From Nocardioides cavernaquae (GTDB taxonomy: Bacteria > Actinomycetota > Actinomycetes > Propionibacteriales > Nocardioidaceae): 64,000 nt of DNA. Both the position numbers and the translations under genes were made by a program. Of the stretch, positions 52,528-59,775 are shown in pieces. The first letter of the stretch is position 1. Every line of letters starts with the position of its first letter. A model generated the notes under the pieces. The model did not search any database and was not told where the DNA came from. It worked only from the letters and a program-made list of their open reading frames with translations. The stretch is taken from the NCBI RefSeq assembly GCF_003600895.1, contig NZ_QYRP01000002.1:3286001-3350000 (forward strand), written 5' to 3'.

Positions 52528-53267
52528 GCCAGACCCGACTCCGGAGTGCGCACCAGGATCCGGTCGCACTCCTCGCAACGGATGACCTCGTCCGCAGGCT
52601 TCTTCGCGATGTCGGCCATCTCGAGCGCGTTCAGTGTCAGCCGGCAGCCGCCGCACTCACGCGCGCGCAGCTCGGCCGCGCCGATGACCTGCTTGGCGCG
52701 GATCCGCTCGTAGAGCGCGAGCAGGTCGGCCGGCAGGTCGCTGGTCGCCCAGGTGCGGTCACCACTGGCCGCGGCGAGCTCCTTCTCGAGCGAGGCGGCC
52801 TTCTCGGCGCGCGCTGCTTCGAGCGGCTCACGCTTGTCGTTGGCCTCATCGACGGCGGCCGTCGCGAAGCCGAGCTCCATCTGGGCGGCCTCGAGCCGCT
52901 CCATGACCTCGAGCTCCTCGTCCTCCAGGTTGCTGATCCGGCGCTCCAGGGACTCCAGCTCGTGCACCATGCGCTCGAGGTCCTTGGGGTTCGTGATCAG
53001 GCCCTGGTCCATGCGGCTGCGATCCCGCTCGCGACGGGTCTTGACCGCCTCGACGTCGTTGTCGGCCCGCTTCTGCTCCTTGTTCAGGTCGTCGACCAGG
53101 ATCCGTGCGTCACGGACCCGGTCGACCAGAGCCGTGCGGCCCGCGTCGAGGGCGGCGAGCTCGGCGGCCTCCGGGATCGTGGCGAGCTGGTGCGTCAGCT
53201 GGTTGATCCGCGCGTCGATCGCGGCGAGATCGAGCAACTTGAGCTGGGCGTTCGGGTCGGCTTTCAG
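52524..53267 (-). CDS. C4-type zinc ribbon coiled-coil protein
   Basis: 247 residues. A long coiled coil (about 10-180, 'LESLERRISNLEDEELEVMERLEAAQMEL') ends in a zinc ribbon with 'CGGCRLTLNALEM' and 'IRCEECDRILV'. Family homologs (Rv2229c/CT398 type) begin with KADPxAQLxLLDL, and here 'KADPNAQLKLLDL' is read only if the start is the CTG at 53267, which has AGGAG 6 bases upstream. The first ATG/GTG/TTG start would be the TTG at 53237 with no ribosome binding site. Function unknown; it is followed by a phosphatase and preceded by Nif3, a conserved actinobacterial trio. Confidence 0.85.
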   Translation of the reverse strand: MKADPNAQLKLLDLAAIDARINQLTHQLATIPEAAELAALDAGRTALVDRVRDARILVDDLNKEQKRADNDVEAVKTRRERDRSRMDQGLITNPKDLERMVHELESLERRISNLEDEELEVMERLEAAQMELGFATAAVDEANDKREPLEAARAEKAASLEKELAAASGDRTWATSDLPADLLALYERIRAKQVIGAAELRARECGGCRLTLNALEMADIAKKPADEVIRCEECDRILVRTPESGLA

Positions 53268-53309
53268 CGGAGGCTCCTGGCTAGGGCTGTTCAGGTGTCG
53301 TGAGAGAGG

Positions 53310-54431
53310 TCAGATGCGGTCGGTCCACGGGTCGGTGTTCACCGTGCTGACGCGGGTCTCCAAAGTATCGCCCACGGCAGCAACGAGCCGCGCCTCGACC
53401 ACCGGAAGCCACGTCCACTCCGCCGCCCAGTGCGCCACGTCGAGCAGCGCGGGACCGCCCTGCTCCACGAATTCGGCCGCACGGTGGTGCCGCAGGTCCG
53501 AGGTCACGTAGACATCCACGTCGCTGCCGGCGAGACGATCGAGCAGGAAGTCGCCGGCTCCGCCGCACACCGCCACGCGGCGTACCTCGCGGTCCAGATC
53601 GCCTGCGATGCGTACGCCGTGGGCCGTCGCCGGCAGTGCGGCGGCGACCGCCTCGGCGAACGCGGTGAGCGTGGTCGGCTCGACCAGACCACGGCGGCCG
53701 GTGCCGGTGGTGGTGAGCCCCGGGTCGGCGAGCTCGACCAGGTCATGGGCCGGCTCCTCGTAGGGATGGGCCGCCTTCATCGCGCTCACGACAGCCGTGC
53801 GCAACCGTCGCGGGAGCACCATCTCCAGGCGCTCCTCGGCGACGACCTCGATCGTGCCGATGGTGCCGATCGCGGGGTCGGCTCCTTCGAGGGGCCGGAA
53901 ACGGGCCTCTCCGGGCGCCTGGAACGAGCAGTGGTCGTAGTGACCGATCGCGCCTGCGCCGGCATCCGCCATCGCGGCACGGACCGGCGCGGCCGCGTCT
54001 GCGGGGACGAAGACCACCAGCTTGTCGAGCGGCTCCATCGGGGCCGGGATCAACGGCTCGAGGTCGCTCAGTCCGAGCGCTGTGGCCATCGCTTCCGACA
54101 CCCCACCGACGGCCTGGTCGGCGTTCGTGTGGGCGGTCAGGAGCGCGCAACCGGCCTTGGCGAGGATCGAGAGCGTGCGGCCCTTGGGGGTGGTCGCTGC
54201 AACGCTGGTGACCGGCGACAGGAAGAGCGGGTGGTGCACGACCAGGAGGTCGGCCCCCCATTCGGCAGCCTCTCGCGCGACCGCCTCGGACGGGTCGACG
54301 GCGAAGAGGACCTTCCGCACCTCGTCCGCAGGGTCGCCGAGGACGAGGCCGACCGCGTCCCATGACTCGGCCGTCGAGGGCGGGTACCAGGTGTGCAGCA
54401 GCTGGACGACATCTCCGAGGGGCAGACTCAT
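53310..54431 (-). CDS. Nif3-like dinuclear metal center protein
   Basis: 373 residues from the ATG at 54431. Metal ligands: 'LLVVHHPLF' and 'LLTAHTNADQA' in the N-terminal half, and 'VTSDLRHHRAAEFVE' with 'LLDVAHWAAEW' in the C-terminal half. The middle 'VFVPADAAAPVRAAMADAGAGAIGHYDHCSF' is the ACT/PII-like insert of the longer Nif3 proteins. Members are proposed GTP cyclohydrolase I type 2 or metal hydrolases; the real role is not settled. The ATG has TAGGGT 7 bases upstream and no ribosome binding site. The upstream part of the frame is antisense to other sequence and not coding. Confidence 0.92.
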   Translation of the reverse strand: MSLPLGDVVQLLHTWYPPSTAESWDAVGLVLGDPADEVRKVLFAVDPSEAVAREAAEWGADLLVVHHPLFLSPVTSVAATTPKGRTLSILAKAGCALLTAHTNADQAVGGVSEAMATALGLSDLEPLIPAPMEPLDKLVVFVPADAAAPVRAAMADAGAGAIGHYDHCSFQAPGEARFRPLEGADPAIGTIGTIEVVAEERLEMVLPRRLRTAVVSAMKAAHPYEEPAHDLVELADPGLTTTGTGRRGLVEPTTLTAFAEAVAAALPATAHGVRIAGDLDREVRRVAVCGGAGDFLLDRLAGSDVDVYVTSDLRHHRAAEFVEQGGPALLDVAHWAAEWTWLPVVEARLVAAVGDTLETRVSTVNTDPWTDRI

Positions 54432-54438
54432 GGCGCCC

Positions 54439-54444
54439 ACCCTA
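54439..54444 (-). promoter_or_regulatory. -10 element (TAGGGT) for leaderless Nif3 gene
   Basis: On the minus strand TAGGGT ends 7 bases before the ATG at 54431. It lies just past the stop of the CHAD gene. Confidence 0.45.
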
Positions 54445-55182
54445 GGGAATGCGCTGCTCGAGAACTGCCGCTGCACCCACCTCGAGGCGCACGACGAGGG
54501 CGCGTGCGTCATCACGCAGCTCGTCCGGGACCGGTGCCGAGGCCAGCCACGCACGAGCGACGACGAGGTCGCGGTGGTCGCCGAGGATGCCCTGGATCCG
54601 TTCGAAGCGTGCAGCGGTCTGCGCGTCTCCCACCAGCTCCGCGGAGTAGCGAGCCCGCTTCGCGGACTTGCGGGCGTCGTGCAGGAGCTCGGGGTCGTCA
54701 CCGGCCCGTCGCAACCGCCGCAGCGCACGCTTGCCGGCACGCTTCGCCTGGTGCTCGAGCTCAGCATGATCGAGCGGCCGGACCACGTCCAGGGCCGCCG
54801 AGTAGAGGACCTGCAGCTCACCCGGCGTCACGTCGGCGAGTGCCGCCTGGACGTGCCGCCAGGCACCTGCCAGGTCCTCGTCGAGCTGCTCGCCGATCCA
54901 CGCGGCCAGCGCACCCTCCGCACGCTCCTCGAGGACCTCCTGCAGCACCTCGAGGTCGCGGACCTCCCCCAGGCGCTGGGCGTGCGCTCGCAGCGCTGCG
55001 TCCAGCGCGTCTCGCTGCTGGTCCGGGACGGCCGCCGGGAACGTTCGCAGCGTGCTGCGGCTGCGGCGTACGGCCACGCGGCTCGGGTGCACCCCTGCAC
55101 GATCACCGACCGTGAGGAGCTCCTCACCAGAGATGAGAGCGCGCTGCTGCGCGGCAAGGTAGGTCTGGACCGGGTCCGTCAC
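54442..55182 (-). CDS. CHAD domain protein
   Basis: 246 residues from the GTG at 55182 ('MTDPVQTYLAAQQRALISGEE'). The CHAD fold is a helical bundle with conserved basic residues; here 'DRAGVHPSRVAVRRSRSTLRTFPA', 'LGEVRDLEVLQEVLEE' and 'LLHDARKSAKRARYSAELVG' are its hallmarks, with histidines and lysines that bind polyphosphate in studied members. No CYTH triphosphatase domain is attached. GAGACT stands 6 bases before the GTG, compatible with a leaderless start. The stop overlaps the promoter of the Nif3 gene. Confidence 0.9.
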   Translation of the reverse strand: MTDPVQTYLAAQQRALISGEELLTVGDRAGVHPSRVAVRRSRSTLRTFPAAVPDQQRDALDAALRAHAQRLGEVRDLEVLQEVLEERAEGALAAWIGEQLDEDLAGAWRHVQAALADVTPGELQVLYSAALDVVRPLDHAELEHQAKRAGKRALRRLRRAGDDPELLHDARKSAKRARYSAELVGDAQTAARFERIQGILGDHRDLVVARAWLASAPVPDELRDDARALVVRLEVGAAAVLEQRIP

Positions 55183-55223
55183 GCGGCCAGTCTCGCAGCC
55201 TCGCGACCGATCGCAACGGATCG

Positions 55224-56756
55224 TCAGTGAACGCCGCGCTGCTGACCGTCCCAGTAGGGCTCGCGCAGCTTGAACTTCTGCAGCTTGCCGGTCGCCGTGC
55301 GGGCCAGCAGCGCGCGGACCTCGACGGAGGTGGGTGCCTTGTAGCCAGCCAGTCGCTCCTTGCACCAGGCGATCAGCTCGGCCTCGGTCACCGAGCCTCG
55401 CGGTGCCAGCACGACGAGCGCCTTGATGGTCTCGCCCCACTTCTCACTCGGTACGCCGATCACGGCGACCTCGGCGACTGCCGGGTGTGAGAAGAGGCAG
55501 TCCTCGACCTCGATCGAGGACACGTTCTCGCCACCGGTGATGATGACGTCCTTCTTGCGGTCGCTGATCGCGAGGTAGCCCTCGCCGTCGATCGCGCCGC
55601 CGTCACCGGTGTGGAACCAGCCGCCCTCGAGTGCCGCTGCGCTCTCGTCGGGCTGCTCCCAGTAGCCCGCGAGCACGTGGTTGCCGCGGGCCAGGATCTC
55701 TCCCTCCGCATCGGTCCGGACGCGGATGCCGAGCGCCGGAGCGCCCGCGCGGACCAGCTTGCCGGCGCGTTCCTCCGGGGTGAGGTCGTCCCACTCGGAG
55801 CGGGTGCGGTTCACCGTCAGCAGCGGCGAGGTCTCGGTCAGGCCGTAGATCTGGATGAACTCCCAGCCCAGCTCGGTCTCCACCCGCGCAACGGTGCGGG
55901 TCGGGGGCGGAGCACCCGCCACCACCACCCGGACCCGGTCGCGCCCGGGCACCTCGCCCTCCCAGTCCGGGAGCGCGTCGAGCACCGCGTTGATGACCGC
56001 CGGGGCGGCACACATCAGGGTCACTCCGTGGCGCTCGATCCTGCGCAGGATCTCGGTTCCGTCGACCTTGCGCAGCACGACCTGCGGGACCCCGAGACCC
56101 GTGGTCACGAACGGCATCGTCCAGCCGTTGGCATGGAACATCGGCAGCGTGTGGAGGTAGACGTCGCGGTCGCTCACGCCCATGTGCAGGCCGGAGATGA
56201 CCGTGTTGGTCCAGATGTTGCGGTGGGTGATCTGCACGCCCTTGGGGCGCGCGGTCGTGCCCGAGGTGTAGTTGATCGTCGCCGTGGCGTCCTCGTCCGG
56301 CTCCCACGGGGCCGGCTCGCTGCCGGGCGCGGCGTACAGGTCGTCGTCGTTGCCGAGCAGGAAGCGGTGCTCGCACTTCACCCCCGCGAGCGCGTCCTCG
56401 AGCTCGGGGTCGACGTAGAGCACCCGCGCACCGGAGTGCTCCACGATGTAGGCGACCTCGTCAGCGCTGAGCCGGAAGTTGACCGGGACGAGGACCCGGC
56501 CCCAGCCGGAGACCCCGAAGAACGAGGTGAGCAGGCGGGCGCTGTTCTGGGAGACCACGGCGACGCGGTCTCCGGGCGCGATGCCCAGTGCGTCGAGGCG
56601 AGCGGCCTGCCGGCGGGCCAGCGCCGCCACCTCACGCCAGGTGAGGTCGGGCAGCGGACGGGCCGGCTGGTCGGGCTCGTCGTGGAGGGCAACCCGGTCG
56701 CCGTAGACGCTCTCGGCGCGGTCGAGGAAGTCACGGACGCTGAACGGAACGATCAT
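55224..56756 (-). CDS. Acyl-CoA synthetase (AMP-binding), medium/long-chain type
   Basis: 510 residues. Adenylate-forming enzyme that activates a fatty or aryl acid to acyl-CoA. 'INYTSGTTARPKGVQITHRN' (P-loop, about 165-184), 'IYGLTETSPLLTVNRT', 'GGWFHTGDGGAIDGEGYLAISDRKKDVIITGGENVSSIEVED' and the C-terminal catalytic lysine in 'RTATGKLQKFKLRE' are complete. Chain specificity cannot be read. CAGAGT stands 6 bases before the ATG. The tRNA-Val gene lies just upstream on the same strand. Confidence 0.93.
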   Translation of the reverse strand: MIVPFSVRDFLDRAESVYGDRVALHDEPDQPARPLPDLTWREVAALARRQAARLDALGIAPGDRVAVVSQNSARLLTSFFGVSGWGRVLVPVNFRLSADEVAYIVEHSGARVLYVDPELEDALAGVKCEHRFLLGNDDDLYAAPGSEPAPWEPDEDATATINYTSGTTARPKGVQITHRNIWTNTVISGLHMGVSDRDVYLHTLPMFHANGWTMPFVTTGLGVPQVVLRKVDGTEILRRIERHGVTLMCAAPAVINAVLDALPDWEGEVPGRDRVRVVVAGAPPPTRTVARVETELGWEFIQIYGLTETSPLLTVNRTRSEWDDLTPEERAGKLVRAGAPALGIRVRTDAEGEILARGNHVLAGYWEQPDESAAALEGGWFHTGDGGAIDGEGYLAISDRKKDVIITGGENVSSIEVEDCLFSHPAVAEVAVIGVPSEKWGETIKALVVLAPRGSVTEAELIAWCKERLAGYKAPTSVEVRALLARTATGKLQKFKLREPYWDGQQRGVH

Positions 56757-56762
56757 GGTCCG

Positions 56763-56768
56763 ACTCTG
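56763..56768 (-). promoter_or_regulatory. Possible -10 element (CAGAGT) for leaderless acyl-CoA synthetase gene
   Basis: On the minus strand CAGAGT ends exactly 6 bases before the ATG at 56756, between the gene and tRNA-Val. Confidence 0.35.
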
Positions 56769-56778
56769 CCACGAAGGC

Positions 56779-56853
56779 TGGTGGGCGCGGAGGGGTTCGA
56801 ACCCCCGACCGTCCGGGTGTAAACCGGAAGCTCTACCGCTGAGCTACACGCCC
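56779..56853 (-). tRNA. tRNA-Val (anticodon TAC)
   Basis: Complete cloverleaf on the minus strand. Acceptor stem GGGCGTG pairs with CGCGCCC (one G-U). The D arm is AGCTCAGCGGTAGAGCT. The anticodon stem TCCGG/CCGGA encloses TTTACAC, giving anticodon TAC. The T arm GGGGGTTCGAACCCC is standard. The 3' CCA is encoded (56779-56781). It reads GUA and, by wobble, other valine codons. Confidence 0.95.
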
Positions 56854-56928
56854 TTGCTCGGCGGATCACACTACGCGAGCGCTTCTGGCGATCGGAAACC
56901 ACGTCCGAAACCGGACCCGCTGAAATGA

Positions 56929-56968
56929 GTTGCGACCGCCAGAGTCTCGGGTCTCCGGCGGTCGCAAC
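56929..56968. repeat. 12-bp perfect inverted repeat between ahpE-like gene and tRNA-Val
   Basis: GTTGCGACCGCC (56929-56940) pairs with GGCGGTCGCAAC (56957-56968); after one mismatch the stem continues with GAG/CTC, leaving a short loop. No T-run on either side. Together with the next repeat it fills most of the 190-base gap. Confidence 0.7.
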
Positions 56969-56970
56969 AC

Positions 56971-57022
56971 CAGAATTCTCCGACACCCGGGGACTCCCTG
57001 TCCCGGAAATCGACGAATTCTG
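56971..57022. repeat. Nested inverted repeat (CAGAATTC outer, CCGGGGAC/GTCCCGG inner)
   Basis: Outer arms CAGAATTC (56971-56978) and GAATTCTG (57015-57022) are perfect. Inside them CCGGGGAC and GTCCCGG pair with one bulged G. The minus-strand ahpE-like gene ends 22 bases away, so the element could act in 3' end formation or in tRNA expression. Confidence 0.6.
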
Positions 57023-57043
57023 TGGAAAGCGGCGAAACCCGGT

Positions 57044-57502
57044 CTAGGCCAGGGCCCTGAGCTGGGCCAGGTGCTCGTCAAGATCGCGTGCATCGTGGCG
57101 CTCGTTGTGGATGCTCCAGCGCACGATTCCGTCGCGATCGATGACGAACGACGACCGGTGCGGCGCGCCACGGCGCTCGTCGAAGACGCCGTACGACGAG
57201 GTGACGGCGCCGTGTGGCCAGTAGTCCGAGAGCAGCGGGAAGTTGAGGCCGTCGTGGTCCGCGAAGGCACGCAGCGCGTACGTCGGGTCGCACGAGATCG
57301 CGAGCAGCTCGCTGTCGAAGGTCAGGAACTCGTCGAGCCGGTCGCGCACTCCCCCGAGCTCGCCGGTGCAGACCCCGGAGAACGCGAACGGGTAGAAGAA
57401 CAACAGGACGTTCTTCTTGCCGCGGAACGAGCTGAGGCTCACGTCCTGGGCGAACTGGTCGCGCAGGACGAAGTCCGGAGCGACCTGACCAACCTCGATC
57501 AC
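57044..57502 (-). CDS. ahpE: AhpE-like peroxiredoxin
   Basis: 152 residues. Thiol peroxidase that reduces hydroperoxides. The peroxidatic cysteine is C45 in 'FYPFAFSGVCTGELGG', the same position as in mycobacterial AhpE, with the usual Pro/Thr and an arginine further on ('RSSFVIDRDGIVRW'). 'FPLLSDYWPHGAVTSSYGVFDERRG' is the AhpE signature. There is a second cysteine in 'AISCDPTY' that 1-Cys AhpE lacks; it could act as resolving cysteine. The GTG start overlaps the stop of the acyl-CoA synthetase gene upstream. Confidence 0.92.
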   Translation of the reverse strand: MIEVGQVAPDFVLRDQFAQDVSLSSFRGKKNVLLFFYPFAFSGVCTGELGGVRDRLDEFLTFDSELLAISCDPTYALRAFADHDGLNFPLLSDYWPHGAVTSSYGVFDERRGAPHRSSFVIDRDGIVRWSIHNERHDARDLDEHLAQLRALA

Positions 57503-59088
57503 TCGACCGTCCAGGTCACCAGTTCGCGCTTGAGGATCTTGCCGGTCGCGTTGCGCGGCAGCTCGGGCACGAAGATGATCTCGCGGGGCACCTTGAAGCG
57601 GGCCAGGTTGGCCTTCACCCAGTCCTTGAGCTCGTCCTCGGTGATCTCGGTGGAGACGACCACGAACCCGCGGAGACGCTTGCCGAAGTCGGCGTCCTCG
57701 ACGCCCACACAGGCTGCCTCGACAACCGCTTCGTGGCGGACGAGGCAGTCCTCGACCTCCTGCGGGAAGAGGTTCTCGCCGCCGGAGACGATCATGTCGT
57801 CGTCACGGCCCTCGACGAAGAGGCGGCCCTCGCTGTCGAAGCGACCCACGTCGCCCGACGACATCAGGCCGTCGATGACGGCCTTGCCGCCACCGCCGGT
57901 GTAGCCCTCGAAGAGGATGCTGTTGCCGACGAAGATCCGGCCGGAGTCGAGCGGCCCGACCAGCTTGTCGTCCGCGTCGTACAGGCGGACGACCGCGCCG
58001 AGCGGCGGCTTGCCGGCGGTGCCGGGAGCCGAGCGCATGTCGTCAGGCGTCGCGATGGACGCGTAGGCGACCTCGGTCGAGCCGTAGACGTTGTAGAGGT
58101 TCTCGCCGAAGGCATCCATCCACTGCTGGGCGAGGTCGCCCGGCAGGGCCGAGCCGGACGACGCGACGACCTTGAGGCCGCTGACGTCGTACTTCGCGCG
58201 GATCTCCACCGGAAGCTGCAGCACACGCTGCAGGAAGACCGGGATGACCACGGCGCCTTCGCAGCGCTGCTCGTCGATGATCCGGAGGAACTCCTCCGGC
58301 TCGAAGCGGCGGGTGACCACGATCGTGGTCTCCAGCAACATGCCGAGCAGCCAGTGCGCGAGGCCCCACGTGTGGAACAGCGGCGCGGCGACGTGGATGC
58401 GCTGGCCGCGCTTCATCGGGATGCGCGAGAGGAGCGCGGCCGCGGCGTCGATGCCGGCCTCGCTGCGCGGCGCACCCTTGGGCGTGCCCGTGGTGCCCGA
58501 GGTCAGGATGATGATCCGGCCCATCTTGGCGGGCGCCTTGACCGGCTTGGTCGAGCCCGAGGCGATCAGGCTCTCGATGTCGGGGATGCCCTCGGTGTCG
58601 GAGTCCTTCCACGCCACGATCCGCTTCACGTCGCCGAGGGCGGAGAGCAGCTGGGTGAACTCCTGGTCGTAGATGACGACGGTCGGCTTCTCCCGCTCGA
58701 CCACCTCGACCAGCTGGGGGCCGGCGAAGGCGGTGTTGAGGTAGAGCATGTCCGCCCCGACCTTGGCGGCAGCGAGGGACGCGTCGACGAAGCCTCGGTG
58801 GTTGCGACACATGATCGCGACACCGTCACCGGCGCCGACCCCGAGCTCGGCGAGCGCGTGGGCCAGGGCGTTGGAACGCTGGTCGAGCTGCTGGAACGTG
58901 AGCTCGCCGAGCTCATCGATCAGACCGATCTTGCGCGGAGCACGCAGCGCGAGCGCGGTGAAACCACCGGCGGGGCCGATGCCGAAGTCCAGGACGGTCT
59001 TCAGCGACTTCACCGCGGCCAGTGGGCCGATCGGACGAACCATGCCCGAGCGGGCGAGGACCCGGAGGACCTGGGGGGCGTTCTGCAC
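57499..59088 (-). CDS. Acyl-CoA synthetase (FadD-like)
   Basis: 529 residues, start GTG at 59088 with AGGAG 8 bases upstream. Adenylate-forming ligase: 'IIILTSGTTGTPKGAPRS' P-loop (about 192-209), 'NVYGSTEVAYASIATPDDM', 'SSGDVGRFDSEGRLFVEGRDDDMIVSGGENLFPQEVED' and 'RNATGKILKRELV' with the catalytic lysine. The first 50 residues ('VLRVLARSGMVRPIGPLAAV') resemble the extended start of mycobacterial FadD2/FadD12-type enzymes. Overlap with the peroxiredoxin gene suggests co-expression. Confidence 0.92.
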   Translation of the reverse strand: MQNAPQVLRVLARSGMVRPIGPLAAVKSLKTVLDFGIGPAGGFTALALRAPRKIGLIDELGELTFQQLDQRSNALAHALAELGVGAGDGVAIMCRNHRGFVDASLAAAKVGADMLYLNTAFAGPQLVEVVEREKPTVVIYDQEFTQLLSALGDVKRIVAWKDSDTEGIPDIESLIASGSTKPVKAPAKMGRIIILTSGTTGTPKGAPRSEAGIDAAAALLSRIPMKRGQRIHVAAPLFHTWGLAHWLLGMLLETTIVVTRRFEPEEFLRIIDEQRCEGAVVIPVFLQRVLQLPVEIRAKYDVSGLKVVASSGSALPGDLAQQWMDAFGENLYNVYGSTEVAYASIATPDDMRSAPGTAGKPPLGAVVRLYDADDKLVGPLDSGRIFVGNSILFEGYTGGGGKAVIDGLMSSGDVGRFDSEGRLFVEGRDDDMIVSGGENLFPQEVEDCLVRHEAVVEAACVGVEDADFGKRLRGFVVVSTEITEDELKDWVKANLARFKVPREIIFVPELPRNATGKILKRELVTWTVE

Positions 59089-59171
59089 CTGCGTTGCTCC
59101 TACTCAGCGTGCTGGGCTAGCTGGGCGTCCTCCGCCGCAGGACCGACAGCAGCCGGCACGGAGGGGACGGC

Positions 59172-59606
59172 TCAGCGTACGACGGTCTTCGGGGCGACCA
59201 GCCGGGTGGCCACCCAGTCCTTGCTCACCGCTGCCGTGGTCGTCTGCGACAGGCCTGCCACCGGAGCGGCTTCGGCGATGTCAGCAGGGTCAACGGCACC
59301 GGGACGGCCGACCTTGGGGGTGAGCAGCCAGATGGCGCCGCCGCCCACGAGATCGGTCAGTGAGTCGACGAGGGCATCGACGAGGTCACCGTCGTCCTCA
59401 CGCCACCAGAGGAGGACAGCGTCCACGACATTGCCGTAGTCGGCGTCCACGAGGTCGGCGTCGAGCGCATCCTCGATCGCGATCCTGAGCTGGTCGTCAG
59501 TGTCGTCGTCCCACCCGAGCTCCTGGATAACCATGCCCGGAACGAAACCCAGCCGGCCCGCGGGGCCTGCGGTCTGGGTGGTGTCCCCACCCGTGGTCGA
59601 ACTCAA
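59172..59606 (-). CDS. DUF3052 family protein
   Basis: 144 residues from a TTG at 59606, which has GGAGG 6 bases upstream; an ATG at 59636 would add ten residues but has no ribosome binding site. 'LGFVPGMVIQELGWDDDTDDQLRIAIEDALDADLVDADYGNVVDAVLLWWREDDGDLVDALVDSLTDLVGGGAIWLLTPKVGRPG' is the DUF3052 core. Acidic, soluble, function unknown. In mycobacteria the same family stands between ahpE and aceE, as here. Divergent from aceE. Confidence 0.88.
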   Translation of the reverse strand: MSSTTGGDTTQTAGPAGRLGFVPGMVIQELGWDDDTDDQLRIAIEDALDADLVDADYGNVVDAVLLWWREDDGDLVDALVDSLTDLVGGGAIWLLTPKVGRPGAVDPADIAEAAPVAGLSQTTTAAVSKDWVATRLVAPKTVVR

Positions 59607-59775
59607 CTGACGCCTCCAGATCTCTGTGCCGTTCATCGGGGTGCTCGCGCACGAACGTAGGGACAGTCCACCGGAGAACCGCCCCGTGACGCAAGCCTCG
59701 CCACATGCGTACCACCGAGTGAACGTATCCGCACTGTTCGTTTGTTACTCGCGCGTCGCCTCCAGCGGTGCCACG

